Shown here piece by piece: positions 8,767 through 17,279 of a stretch of DNA of 45,633 bases (its first letter is position 1; the number at the start of each line of letters is the position of its first letter). The stretch comes from an uncultured Lachnospiraceae bacterium (GTDB taxonomy: Bacteria; Bacillota; Clostridia; Lachnospirales; Lachnospiraceae): the NCBI GenBank assembly GCA_947623805.1, contig CANQHZ010000021.1, forward strand, positions 1-45,633, read 5' to 3'. A model generated the notes under the pieces. That model was not told the origin of the DNA. It worked only from the letters and a program-made list of their open reading frames with translations, and ran no database searches. The position numbers were made by a program, and so were the translations under genes.

Positions 8767-8806
8767 GCACTGCCGTTCGCACATAACAGGTTTGTGACGG
8801 CAGTGC
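8767..8806 (-). promoter_or_regulatory. Hairpin in the leuA leader just before the ribosome binding site
   Basis: A perfect 10-bp stem (GCACTGCCGT / ACGGCAGTGC) with a 20-base loop ends about 20 bases before the leuA start. It has no T-run, so it is not a standard terminator. It could control translation or mRNA stability. No T-box sequence or leucine-specifier structure was recognised. Confidence 0.5.
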
Positions 8807-8868
8807 GGACACAATCCTGCAAATGAAAATAAATTCCCTTTTCGTGCTGCTTTCGTAGTTTAGTAGTT

Positions 8869-8915
8869 AATTTAACATATATCCTTCTATAATTCAATGA
8901 TTAAAATTAATCATT
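8869..8915 (-). promoter_or_regulatory. leuA promoter with overlapping palindrome
   Basis: On the minus strand TTGAAT (8892-8897) and TAAATT (8869-8874) are 17 bases apart. A perfect palindrome with 9-bp arms (AATGATTAA-AA-TTAATCATT, 8896-8915) overlaps the upstream edge of the -35 box, a position suited to an activator or repressor. It is a candidate target for the AraC domain encoded by leuA itself; AraC proteins more often bind direct repeats, so this is uncertain. Confidence 0.5.
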
Positions 8916-9057
8916 TTTCTTGATTTTTTTTATTCTATTTGAAATCATATACGATTTTATTTTCAACAACAAATCCCACTCTGTAAATATCCTAATAATA
9001 TCATCTCTCATTATTTTCTCTCTACTAATCAAGAGATTGTATCTTTGTCATATATAC
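8916..9057. other. AT-rich intergenic stretch upstream of leuA
   Basis: The leuA-ppdK gap is about 400 bases; this part, between the palindrome and the ppdK terminator, is very AT-rich. It contains a 34-codon open frame on the minus strand (8907-9011, ATG start) with three consecutive TTG leucine codons, but only a weak ribosome binding site (GAGAGA). I see no convincing gene or RNA here. Confidence 0.4.
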
Positions 9058-9083
9058 GAAAGGGAAGCCAAAGCCTCCCTTTC
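9058..9083 (-). terminator. Terminator after ppdK
   Basis: An 11-bp stem (GAAAGGGAGGC with GCTTCCCTTTC on the minus strand, one G-U pair) with a four-base loop, 60 bases after the ppdK stop. Confidence 0.75.
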
Positions 9084-9142
9084 AATAATTATAATATAGA
9101 TTTTACAAATAATACCTTTAAATTATTTTGCTCTGCGTTCTT

Positions 9143-11773
9143 CTATTTTCCTCCGTTGGCAATCGCCGCCTGTGCTGCCGCCAGTCTTGCAATAGGCACA
9201 CGGAACGGTGAGCATGATACATAGTCAAGTCCAATCTTATGACAGAACTCTACTGATGATGGGTCTCCGCCGTGCTCGCCGCATATACCGACATGAAGCT
9301 TCGGATTTACAGGCTTGCCTAGCTTAATTGAGAGTTCCATAAGCTTGCCTACGCCCGTCTGGTCAAGCTTGGCAAACGGATCGTTCTCAAAAATCTTTGT
9401 GTCATAGTATGCGTTCAGGAACTTACCTGCGTCATCGCGAGAAAAACCAAATGTCATCTGCGTAAGGTCATTTGTGCCAAAGCAGAAGAAGTCCGCCTCT
9501 TTAGCTATCTCATCAGCCGTAAGCGCAGCCCTGGGTATCTCAATCATAGTACCTACCTCATACTCAAGCTTAACGCCTGCTGCCGCAATCTCTGCATCTG
9601 CTGTCTCAACAACAATTTTCTTTACATATTTAAGCTCCTTAACCTCACATACAAGCGGGATCATAATCTCAGGCTTAACCGTCCAGTCAGAGTGTTTCTT
9701 CTGAACATTGATTGCCGCACGTATAACCGCCTTTGTCTGCATTTTGGCGATTTCAGGGTAAGTTACCGCCAGACGGCAGCCTCTATGACCCATCATAGGG
9801 TTAAACTCATGCAGAGAAGTAATGATATTCTTTATCTCCTCTACAGATTTTCCCTGAGCGTCCGCAAGTTTCTTGATGTCTTCTTCCTCTGTGGGAACAA
9901 ACTCATGAAGAGGCGGGTCAAGAAAACGAATTGTAACAGGGTTGCCCTCAAGAGCCTCATAGAGTGCTTCAAAATCTCCCTGCTGATAAGGAAGAATTTT
10001 CTCAAGCGCCGCCTCTCTCTCCTCTACAGTATCCGCACAAATCATCTCTCTGAATGCTGCAATTCTGCTCTCCTCAAAGAACATATGCTCTGTACGGCAA
10101 AGACCTATACCCTCTGCACCAAGCTCTCTTGCCTTCTTTGCGTCTGCGGGCGTATCAGCGTTTGTCCTAACTTTTAATGTCCTATACTTGTCAGCCCAAT
10201 TCATAATTCTGCCAAATTCACCTGCGATTGTAGCATCAACCGTAGGGATTTCGCCATCATATATATTGCCGGTAGAGCCGTCAATTGATATATAATCTCC
10301 CTCATGATACTCCTTGCCTGCAAGCGTAAACTTCTTGTTTTCCTCATCCATAGCGATATCGCCGCAGCCTGATACGCAGCATTTGCCCATGCCGCGCGCA
10401 ACAACAGCCGCATGAGATGTCATACCGCCGCGCACTGTAAGGATACCCTGCGAAGCTTTCATACCTGTAATGTCTTCTGGTGACGTCTCAAGCCGCACAA
10501 GCACCACTTTCTCGCCTCTGTCATGCCAATTTTCAGCATCTTCTGCCGAGAATACAATCTTTCCGCAGGCAGCGCCCGGTGATGCTCCAAGTCCCTTGCC
10601 TACAGGTGTAGCGCTCTTTAAAACGGCAGCATCAAACTGTGGATGCAATAATGTATCAAGGTTACGAGGGTCAATCATAGCTACAGCTTCTTCCTCTGTA
10701 CGCATGCCCTCGTCAACCAAATCACACGCAATCTTAAGCGCAGCCTGCGCCGTTCTCTTACCGTTTCTTGTCTGAAGCATATAGAGTTTCTTGTTTTCAA
10801 CAGTAAACTCCATATCCTGCATATCTCTGTAATGTGTCTCAAGTTTTTGGCATACATCCTTAAACTGAGCGAATGCCTCCGGGAACTCCTGCTCCATCTT
10901 TGCGATTGGCATAGGTGTGCGCACGCCCGCAACAACGTCTTCACCCTGAGCGTTCACAAGGAACTCACCCATGAGCTTTTTCTCGCCTGTAGCGGGGTCT
11001 CTTGTGAAAGCAACGCCTGTACCGCAGTCGTTACCCATATTTCCGAACGCCATAGACTGTACGTTTACTGCCGTACCCCATGAATAAGGGATATCATTGT
11101 CACGGCGGTATACATTCGCACGCGGATTATCCCATGAACGGAATACTGCCTTGATAGCACCCATAAGCTGCTCTTTGGGGTCATCAGGGAAGTCAGAGCC
11201 AATCTTTTCCTTATACTCTGCCTTGAACTGTGAAGCAAGCTCTTTCAAATCCTCTGCAGTAAGCTCAACGTCAAACGTCACGCCTTTCTTTGCCTTCATC
11301 TCGTCGATAAGCTCCTCAAAGTATTTCTTGCCTACCTCCATAACGACATCAGAATACATCTGGATAAATCTTCTGTAGCAGTCCCAGGCCCAGCGGGGAT
11401 TGCCTGATTTCTCCGCAATGACATTGACAACCGTCTCATTTAAACCAAGGTTCAATATAGTATCCATCATGCCCGGCATTGAAGCTCTCGCTCCTGAACG
11501 CACTGATACCAAAAGAGGATTTTCTCTGTCGCCGAATTTCTTTCCGGTAATCTCCTCCATCTTTACGATATACTCATTAATCTGAGCCTGAATTTCTTCG
11601 TTAATCTCTCTGCCGTCCTCGTAATACTGAGTACAAGCCTCTGTGGTGATTGTAAAGCCCTGTGGAACAGGAAGCCCTAAACCTGTCATCTCTGCAAGGT
11701 TCGCACCCTTGCCGCCAAGAAGCTCACGCATGTTTGCATTGCCTTCTGTAAATAGATAAACCCATTTTTTCAT
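9143..11773 (-). CDS. ppdK: Pyruvate, phosphate dikinase
   Basis: Interconverts pyruvate, ATP and phosphate with phosphoenolpyruvate, AMP and pyrophosphate; in anaerobic Firmicutes it links glycolysis and gluconeogenesis with pyrophosphate energy. The 876 residues match the family. The nucleotide-binding domain opens with G-G-K-G-A-N-L-A-E-M; the phosphohistidine domain has His454 in G-G-M-T-S-H-A-A-V-V-A-R-G-M-G; the PEP/pyruvate domain has G-L-C-R-T-E-H-M-F and near the end H-V-G-I-C-G-E-H-G-G with the catalytic Cys. The gene is monocistronic, with its own consensus promoter (11842-11870) and terminator (9058-9083). GGAG lies 12 bases before the start, slightly far. Confidence 0.97.
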   Translation of the reverse strand: MKKWVYLFTEGNANMRELLGGKGANLAEMTGLGLPVPQGFTITTEACTQYYEDGREINEEIQAQINEYIVKMEEITGKKFGDRENPLLVSVRSGARASMPGMMDTILNLGLNETVVNVIAEKSGNPRWAWDCYRRFIQMYSDVVMEVGKKYFEELIDEMKAKKGVTFDVELTAEDLKELASQFKAEYKEKIGSDFPDDPKEQLMGAIKAVFRSWDNPRANVYRRDNDIPYSWGTAVNVQSMAFGNMGNDCGTGVAFTRDPATGEKKLMGEFLVNAQGEDVVAGVRTPMPIAKMEQEFPEAFAQFKDVCQKLETHYRDMQDMEFTVENKKLYMLQTRNGKRTAQAALKIACDLVDEGMRTEEEAVAMIDPRNLDTLLHPQFDAAVLKSATPVGKGLGASPGAACGKIVFSAEDAENWHDRGEKVVLVRLETSPEDITGMKASQGILTVRGGMTSHAAVVARGMGKCCVSGCGDIAMDEENKKFTLAGKEYHEGDYISIDGSTGNIYDGEIPTVDATIAGEFGRIMNWADKYRTLKVRTNADTPADAKKARELGAEGIGLCRTEHMFFEESRIAAFREMICADTVEEREAALEKILPYQQGDFEALYEALEGNPVTIRFLDPPLHEFVPTEEEDIKKLADAQGKSVEEIKNIITSLHEFNPMMGHRGCRLAVTYPEIAKMQTKAVIRAAINVQKKHSDWTVKPEIMIPLVCEVKELKYVKKIVVETADAEIAAAGVKLEYEVGTMIEIPRAALTADEIAKEADFFCFGTNDLTQMTFGFSRDDAGKFLNAYYDTKIFENDPFAKLDQTGVGKLMELSIKLGKPVNPKLHVGICGEHGGDPSSVEFCHKIGLDYVSCSPFRVPIARLAAAQAAIANGGK

Positions 11774-11841
11774 CTACCTGAAACTCTCCTTTTCTCAATA
11801 TATAATCAGCCCGCAATGCTCTTTTGCAAGCCGCTGTAACA

Positions 11842-11870
11842 ATGATAAACATATTATTTTCAATTGTCAA
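11842..11870 (-). promoter_or_regulatory. ppdK promoter
   Basis: TTGACA (11865-11870) and TATCAT (11842-11847) separated by 17 bases on the minus strand, leaving a leader of about 60 bases before the ppdK start. Confidence 0.75.
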
Positions 11871-11919
11871 TAATTTATCAAAGATTTTTTCAAAAATTTG
11901 GTAAAATTTTAACATTCTC

Positions 11920-12804
11920 TCAATATACATATATCTTATCATCAGCATTATTATAGAAATAAACCGAATATGAAAGCACTTCTTCCGCCTCAACCTGGGT
12001 GTCGTTTACCTCTTTTACCATTTGTTTTATACTCTCAGCCTCATCATTTTTGTCTGCTGGGAGGAGTAGCACCTCATGGATTGATGACGGTATTATATAC
12101 ATACTGCTGTCTATGACTGCGGAAAATTTTTTCAGCAAATCCGGATAAAGCATGCAGGCGGCGCCCTGAATTCTGCTCTTGTTGCTTAACACATATAACG
12201 GCATTTCACTACGTACAGTATCTTGCAGCGGCATAATCTCTGATATCACGTCGCCCATGCTTTTTATCTCATACTTGTTTAAGACGGGCGTATTGCGCTT
12301 AGCGTCGCTGTAGAGCTCCTCCAATGTTATGCCCCATATTTTTAGATGTGCATTGTGAATAAGAATTGTCGCGTTTCCAATGCAATCCTCGTCAAAAAGA
12401 AACTGAAAAACTATAGACAAATCATGGAAATCAATATGTGGCACATCAGACAAAAGCTCCTTGTTTTTTTCAGTATTGATGAGCTTGTAGACTATTCTTT
12501 TTCTCACGGCACTGTAATCAAAAAAATATTTCATGTCTATATTATGAGCCGCCTTGCTATGCCTATATGCCGACACTACATCGTTTATCACCTCATCCAG
12601 CGTAGCCTTGCCACTTTTATATACCTCATAATATTCATCAAGGTATATCGTGGGTGAAATATTACAATCCTCCTGTGTCACCGTCAGCCCGCAAAGCTTC
12701 ACCCCATTGTTCTTTATTATGTCGTTCAGGCGGACATAACATGCATCGCCCGTCCTTCTTTCTACTTCATCTCTCACTATTGCTTTAAAACTTGTAAACT
12801 CCAT
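11920..12804 (-). CDS. DUF5688 family protein
   Basis: A 294-residue soluble protein of the DUF5688 type that is common, often in several copies, in Lachnospiraceae; its function is unknown. Family landmarks seen: N-terminal E-V-E-R-R-T-G, K-N-N-G-V-x-L-C-G-L-T-V, I-S-P-T-I-Y-L-D-E-Y-Y-E, and a C-terminal half with P-L-Y-V-L-S-N-K-S-R-I-Q-G-A-A-C-M-L-Y-P and S-S-I-H-E-V-L-L-L-P. There is no signal peptide. It stands alone between the efp terminator and the ppdK promoter, with AAAGGG upstream of the start. Confidence 0.85.
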   Translation of the reverse strand: MEFTSFKAIVRDEVERRTGDACYVRLNDIIKNNGVKLCGLTVTQEDCNISPTIYLDEYYEVYKSGKATLDEVINDVVSAYRHSKAAHNIDMKYFFDYSAVRKRIVYKLINTEKNKELLSDVPHIDFHDLSIVFQFLFDEDCIGNATILIHNAHLKIWGITLEELYSDAKRNTPVLNKYEIKSMGDVISEIMPLQDTVRSEMPLYVLSNKSRIQGAACMLYPDLLKKFSAVIDSSMYIIPSSIHEVLLLPADKNDEAESIKQMVKEVNDTQVEAEEVLSYSVYFYNNADDKIYVY

Positions 12805-12880
12805 AAATAAAATATCCCTTTCCTTTAATTATTCATACTCTTTTCTCCTTTCGCCGAGCTGCCTTGATTTAGACAACAAA

Positions 12881-12926
12881 AAAAGACAACGCGAAAAAAG
12901 CCTGTTACATTTTCCCGTTGTCTTTT
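12881..12926 (-). terminator. Terminator after efp
   Basis: An 11-bp stem AAAAGACAACG / CGTTGTCTTTT with a long loop and a following run of T on the minus strand, 30 bases after the efp stop. The A- and T-rich ends make it potentially bidirectional. Confidence 0.8.
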
Positions 12927-12955
12927 CATTTTATTTATAATTTATAATGCAGAAT

Positions 12956-13513
12956 TTATACCCTTGAAAGGTATTCGCCTGTTCTCGTGTCAATCTTGAT
13001 GATATCATCTGTATTGACAAACAAAGGTACTGCCACGACCGCACCTGTCTCAACTGTAGCAGGCTTTGTCGCTCCTGTAGCAGTATCGCCTTTGAAACCC
13101 GGCTCCGTATCTGTAATCTTTAACTCTACAAACAGGGGCGGCTCGATAGCGAATACATTGCCATTATGTGAGCAAACCTTAACCATTTCATTTTCCTTGA
13201 CAAACTTGAGCGCATCACCTACGCTGTCGGCATTAAGTCCAATCTGCTCATAATTCTCTGTATCCATAAAGTAGTATAAATCTCCGTCCTCATAGAGATA
13301 CTGCATATCCTTTCTGTCGATACGCGCCTGCGGGCATTTTTCAGTGGGCCTGAAAGTCTTCTCGACTACGCCACCATTGATTATGTTTTTGAGCTTGGTC
13401 CTCACGAAAGCGGCTCCCTTTCCAGGCTTAACATGCTGAAACTCAATAATCTGATAGATGTTTCCTTCATACTCTATCGTAATGCCGTTTCTGAAATCTC
13501 CTGCTGATATCAT
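12956..13513 (-). CDS. efp: Elongation factor P
   Basis: Binds the ribosome between P and E sites and relieves stalling at polyproline runs. The 185 residues show the three-domain EF-P layout with [11 protein letters not shown]; Lys32 at the loop tip is the residue that carries 5-aminopentanol in Bacillus subtilis, so the same kind of modification is possible here. The C-terminal signature reads [11 protein letters not shown] longer frame from 13588 exists, but ATG at 13513 has AGGAGG eight bases upstream and matches the family N-terminus ([10 protein letters not shown]). Its promoter is at 13560-13588 and its terminator at 12881-12926. Confidence 0.96.
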   Translation of the reverse strand: MISAGDFRNGITIEYEGNIYQIIEFQHVKPGKGAAFVRTKLKNIINGGVVEKTFRPTEKCPQARIDRKDMQYLYEDGDLYYFMDTENYEQIGLNADSVGDALKFVKENEMVKVCSHNGNVFAIEPPLFVELKITDTEPGFKGDTATGATKPATVETGAVVAVPLFVNTDDIIKIDTRTGEYLSRV

Positions 13514-13559
13514 AAATAATCCTCCTAATACTCTCTTTTCACATTTGCAATCCTTGTCC

Positions 13560-13588
13560 ATTTTATAACAAATTGGAACACATTTCAA
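13560..13588 (-). promoter_or_regulatory. efp promoter
   Basis: TTGAAA (13583-13588) and TAAAAT (13560-13565) separated by 17 bases on the minus strand; about 45 bases to the efp start. Confidence 0.6.
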
Positions 13589-13646
13589 CTATTATTTTTT
13601 ACATCTCGAAAATTTTATTAATTTTGTACCATTTTTACTTCTAATT

Positions 13647-14789
13647 TTACTTCTTATCTGCGGTTTTACTGTCTGTCTTGTCCGCGCTGTCCTGTGTCTG
13701 ACCGGCGGGCGTTTCCTGCGTGGTGCTGTTTATCGACTGAGACATTGGCGGCATTTGAGACATTGGCATCTGAGGCGGCATGCCCATATGCTGTCTTCTT
13801 TTTTGTTCCTGCTTTGCCTGCTTTTTCATCTGCCTTATTTCAGGCGGCTGTGTTCTTCTGATTATAAATATTATCAGCAGAACAATCGGCGTAAATATTA
13901 ATACAATCGGTATCAGTCTTATGATAAAAAATAGCAGCCACTCAAGGATATTCCAAAACGACTCCCAGCTTTCCCTTACAGTGTTTGAAAGCCTGTCTGT
14001 GAATTTAAAGGTGTTTTTTACCTCTGTATATCTGCGCACCTCCTCCACGCTCAATGTCACTGTGGAATATGATACGTTGGTGTCCATTACGGCGAGCTGG
14101 CTTTTGTAGACATTTATCTCTTTTTGCACTTCGGTAAGCCTTGCCTCTATAGCTATCATGTCCTCAATGCTATATGCATTTTCCATCATGTCAAGCAGGC
14201 GTTCCTCCTGTATTCTGCTTGACTCGAGCAATGCAGCGGTTTCATAGTATGACTTTGTTATGTTCTCCACCTGCGAATTTTTTGATGTTATCTTTTCCTC
14301 GCCCTCTATCGTATTTATAAATTCCTCATATTTTTGTGACGGCACGCGCACTGTCATATCCATGTGCATTGTGCCCGTTGACGAGGTATCGTCCATATAC
14401 CAGCTGGTATCGGAGTCCCACTCATACTCGTTCTCAATAAAGCCTCCGTACTCCTTGATACGACTGCGGAGATTTGACATTGTCGCCGCGTAATCAAGCG
14501 TTTCTATGGAAAGGCTGCCTGTGTAAACAAGCTTTTGGCTTATGTCCTGCTGCGCGTTTTCGAACAGACCGGCATCTTCTGCTGCTGGTGTTTCATTTTC
14601 ACTCTCATAATCATCGTAATCATATGAGTATGATGAGCCTATGCCCTGCGTGACGGCAGCATCTTCCATCGCTGCACCCGACGAATTAGTGTCCACACTC
14701 ATAGATGAACCTGAACTCGCCCCGCATCCTGCCATCAAAACTACCGGCAGTATTATTGCTGCTGTCATTATTAACATGCGCCTTTTCAT
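13647..14789 (-). CDS. DUF4349 lipoprotein with C-terminal membrane segment
   Basis: A 380-residue envelope protein. The start at 14789 (GGGGGAG upstream) gives a lipoprotein signal peptide ending in the lipobox L-M-A-G-C; the upstream in-frame ATG at 14831 is unlikely. The DUF4349 domain (about 80-270) includes Y-T-G-S-L-S-I-E-T, G-G-F-I-E-N, R-V-P-S-Q-K-Y and a coiled-coil E-A-R-L-T-E-V-Q-K-E-I. A membrane segment follows (about 283-315), then a Met/Pro/Gln-rich cytoplasmic tail. In known relatives this architecture is common but its function is unknown. It follows aroQ by 50 bases and may share that transcript. Confidence 0.88.
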   Translation of the reverse strand: MKRRMLIMTAAIILPVVLMAGCGASSGSSMSVDTNSSGAAMEDAAVTQGIGSSYSYDYDDYESENETPAAEDAGLFENAQQDISQKLVYTGSLSIETLDYAATMSNLRSRIKEYGGFIENEYEWDSDTSWYMDDTSSTGTMHMDMTVRVPSQKYEEFINTIEGEEKITSKNSQVENITKSYYETAALLESSRIQEERLLDMMENAYSIEDMIAIEARLTEVQKEINVYKSQLAVMDTNVSYSTVTLSVEEVRRYTEVKNTFKFTDRLSNTVRESWESFWNILEWLLFFIIRLIPIVLIFTPIVLLIIFIIRRTQPPEIRQMKKQAKQEQKRRQHMGMPPQMPMSQMPPMSQSINSTTQETPAGQTQDSADKTDSKTADKK

Positions 14790-14839
14790 AAATTTACTCC
14801 CCCTACTATTGTTGTATTTAGGCAATTGCAAAACATCAC

Positions 14840-15268
14840 TTATTTGCCTAAAATAAAATCTATCGCCATAATATACCCGTCAAGCCCTTTGCCGTAAATC
14901 TGATGGTCACACGCTGCTTTTGTCACTGAGTTCTTTCTAAATTCTTCCCTTTTTGTAATGTCTGAAATGTGTATCTCAACCTTTGGTATTTCAATGCTTG
15001 CGAGCGCGTCACGTATCGCATATGAGTAATGCGTGTATGCACCGGGGTTTATGACTATGCCCTGTGTGCCGTCAAAATATGCTGCCTGTATCCTGTCGAT
15101 TATCGCTCCCTCATGGTTTGACTGGAAACACTCTATCTCGCAATTTTCAGCCTTTGCCTTGTCTTGTATCATATTTACAAGGTAATTATAATCCTGCGTG
15201 CCATATATGCCTTTTTCTCTTATGCCGAGGAAGTTAAGATTTGGTCCGTTTATGACTAAAAGTTTCAT
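14840..15268 (-). CDS. aroQ: Type II 3-dehydroquinate dehydratase
   Basis: Dehydrates 3-dehydroquinate to 3-dehydroshikimate in the shikimate pathway. At 142 residues it matches the dodecameric type II family. Seen: N-G-P-N-L-N-F-L-G-I-R-E, the catalytic-loop Tyr in I-Y-G, S-N-H-E-G-A-I-I-D-R-I, I-N-P-G-A-Y-T-H-Y-S and E-I-H-I-S-D-I...R-E-E-F-R. It directly follows the aroE-aroK fusion, whose two activities act next in the pathway. Confidence 0.96.
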   Translation of the reverse strand: MKLLVINGPNLNFLGIREKGIYGTQDYNYLVNMIQDKAKAENCEIECFQSNHEGAIIDRIQAAYFDGTQGIVINPGAYTHYSYAIRDALASIEIPKVEIHISDITKREEFRKNSVTKAACDHQIYGKGLDGYIMAIDFILGK

Positions 15269-15296
15269 ATTATTAATAATCCTTTCCTGTTTTTTA

Positions 15297-16703
15297 TTAC
15301 TTAGGTAATTGTGGAACGTTGTCTAAACTATCCACTATAGCGGCGGCAAGCTCCGTCTGGCTCATATCATCTGTGTCAAAACTAAGCTCCGCTGCCGCCT
15401 CATATGCGTCTGCTCTCTGCGCAAGCATTTCCTTTATGCGTTCAAGCGGATTTTCGCATTGCAAGAGCGGCCTTGAGGTGTCATATTTTACCCTTTCATA
15501 AATTGTCTCAGGGGCAGCCTTTAGATAAACTACTGTCCCAAGCTTTTGCAAAAGCGCCCTGTTTTCCTCGCGCACGGGCATGCCGCCGCCTGTAGAAATG
15601 ACAAGTCTGTCACTTTTTTTGTCAAGCATCTGTTTCAAGAGCGCTGTCTCCATGTCCCTAAAGCTCTGCTCGCCGTCCGTGGCAAATATTTCGCTTATGG
15701 TACGATTTTGCTGCTGCTCTATAAGCTCATCTGTGTCAGTAAATGTATAGTCCAAAAGCTTTGCAAGACATTTCCCCATTGTAGTCTTGCCGCAGCCCAT
15801 ATATCCGATTAAAATTATATTATCGCGTTTCACGTTTTGTCTGCTTTTCAAAAGCTCATATGCCTTATCTGCGATTTCATTCGGCACCTTGCAACCGTTC
15901 CACAATTCAAAGGCATCAACAGCCTGATATAAAAGCATTTTCAAGCCATTATGCGCTGACGCACCACTCTGACGTACAAGCTTCATAAACTTTGTCTCCC
16001 ATGGTGTGTAAATAAGGTCATACCCTACCTTTACGCAGCCGTAAAATGACATGTCTTCAATGACAGCCGCGTCAACATTCGGGAAAAGCCCTACGCTGGT
16101 GCATTGTATTACAATATATTTTTTTTCTCCGTTTTGGGAAAGACTGCCATATTCGCTGAGCGGCATCGGTGCTATGCAGTCGGTATTGAGCGCTTTATTC
16201 ACCTCATCTGCTATCGCTACAGCCTTTTCCACGCTCCTGTTTAAAAGATACGCCTTTTTCACATTGTATGAAGCGCACATAAAAGCCACTGCGCGCCCTA
16301 CCCCGCCTGCGCCAAGTATTATAACCTCCTCGCCGTCAATGACAACACCGTCACTCCTCATAGCGCGCTCCAGCCCTGAAATGTCGGTATTATAACCCTT
16401 GTAGCCACCGTCAATGCGTACAAGCGTATTGACCGCGCCAATATTTTTTGCGCGCGCGTCTATATCCGCAAGATAATTTATCACGTCGTTTTTGTACGGC
16501 ACTGTAACATTCATTCCGAGTATGTTTAATCCATATGCGCCCTTTACAGCCGCGCCAAGCTCCCCGTTGTCCACAAAAAACGGCACATACACCATATCAA
16601 TGCCAAGACTTTCCGCAATAAAATTATGTATCTGGGGCGACATCGTGTGCTCTACGGGATTGCCGATAAGCCCGCATGTGCGTGTCTTTCCATTTATTGT
16701 CAT
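15297..16703 (-). CDS. aroE-aroK: Bifunctional shikimate dehydrogenase / shikimate kinase
   Basis: One frame of 468 residues encodes two consecutive shikimate-pathway enzymes. Residues 1 to about 285 are AroE: T-M-S-P-Q-I-H-N, N-V-T-V-P-Y-K, the NADP-binding G-A-G-G-V-G-R-A and Y-N-T-D-I-S-G. From about 295 (genomic 15833 and lower) it is AroK: Walker A G-Y-M-G-C-G-K-T-T, D-T-D, T-G-G-G-M-P-V and the R-P-L-L lid region. No stop, frameshift or internal ribosome binding site was seen at the join. The start at 16703 has AGGAAA upstream and matches the AroE N-terminus; an ATG ten codons earlier has no site. Gene order yqeG, aroE/K, aroQ resembles other Firmicutes. Confidence 0.93.
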   Translation of the reverse strand: MTINGKTRTCGLIGNPVEHTMSPQIHNFIAESLGIDMVYVPFFVDNGELGAAVKGAYGLNILGMNVTVPYKNDVINYLADIDARAKNIGAVNTLVRIDGGYKGYNTDISGLERAMRSDGVVIDGEEVIILGAGGVGRAVAFMCASYNVKKAYLLNRSVEKAVAIADEVNKALNTDCIAPMPLSEYGSLSQNGEKKYIVIQCTSVGLFPNVDAAVIEDMSFYGCVKVGYDLIYTPWETKFMKLVRQSGASAHNGLKMLLYQAVDAFELWNGCKVPNEIADKAYELLKSRQNVKRDNIILIGYMGCGKTTMGKCLAKLLDYTFTDTDELIEQQQNRTISEIFATDGEQSFRDMETALLKQMLDKKSDRLVISTGGGMPVREENRALLQKLGTVVYLKAAPETIYERVKYDTSRPLLQCENPLERIKEMLAQRADAYEAAAELSFDTDDMSQTELAAAIVDSLDNVPQLPK

Positions 16704-16750
16704 TTTAAGCTTTTCCTTTCTCTTACATGTCATTCAAAACTGCAACGCGG

Positions 16751-17269
16751 CTAGTCCCTGCCGCCGATTTGTTTCCTACACTTTCTATTATAAAAGAACA
16801 GCACAATTTTCTCAAGATACCGTTTCAAAACAATCTGAATTTCTTCCTTAGGGTGGATTGGTTTCACAAGTATTGAATATATACCCGCCCTGTTTGCCCC
16901 CCACACGTCAGTAAAAATCTGGTCGCCTACAAAAAGCGTGCTGTGCACGTCTGTCCTCATTCTTTGCATTGCCGCCCTGTAATTTCTTGGATTTGGCTTT
17001 CCTGCCTTGAAAATATAAGGCGCGCCGACGGCATCGCAAAACATTTTAACCCTCGGCTCTTTATTGTTTGAAATTATAATTACCTCATAGCCGATTGACC
17101 TAAGCTCGTCAAAAAGCTTTATTGCCCTGTCATCGGCGGGCGCGCCATGCGGTACAAGCGTATTGTCTATGTCAAAAATAATGCCCCTGCTGCCATTTTC
17201 ATAAAATCCCTTAAAATCAATATCATAAGCAGACGCCATATATTGTTTTGGATAAAAAGCCTCAAGCAT
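16751..17269 (-). CDS. yqeG: YqeG family HAD phosphatase
   Basis: A 172-residue HAD IIIA phosphatase of the YqeG type; the substrate is not established. Motif I is F-D-I-D-N-T-L-V, motif II is I-I-I-S-N-N, then F-K-A-G-K-P and G-D-Q-I-F-T-D for motifs III and IV. The start at 17269 has AGGAG eight bases upstream and lies ten bases after the stop of the ABC ATPase gene, so it is read with the transporter operon. A frame from 17290 would overlap that gene. Confidence 0.9.
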   Translation of the reverse strand: MLEAFYPKQYMASAYDIDFKGFYENGSRGIIFDIDNTLVPHGAPADDRAIKLFDELRSIGYEVIIISNNKEPRVKMFCDAVGAPYIFKAGKPNPRNYRAAMQRMRTDVHSTLFVGDQIFTDVWGANRAGIYSILVKPIHPKEEIQIVLKRYLEKIVLFFYNRKCRKQIGGRD

Positions 17270-17279
17270 AAAATTTCTC

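Noticed and set aside
8745-8915. T-box leader for leuA
   Set aside because: The T-box antiterminator sequence (TGGNACCGCG-like) is absent.
11724-11993. 89-codon minus-strand frame overlapping the ppdK start and the end of the DUF5688 gene
   Set aside because: It overlaps two well-supported genes and the ppdK promoter and has no recognisable domain.
13511-13588. Longer N-terminus for EF-P from 13588
   Set aside because: The added 25 residues have no family match and include the promoter; AGGAGG supports the start at 13513.
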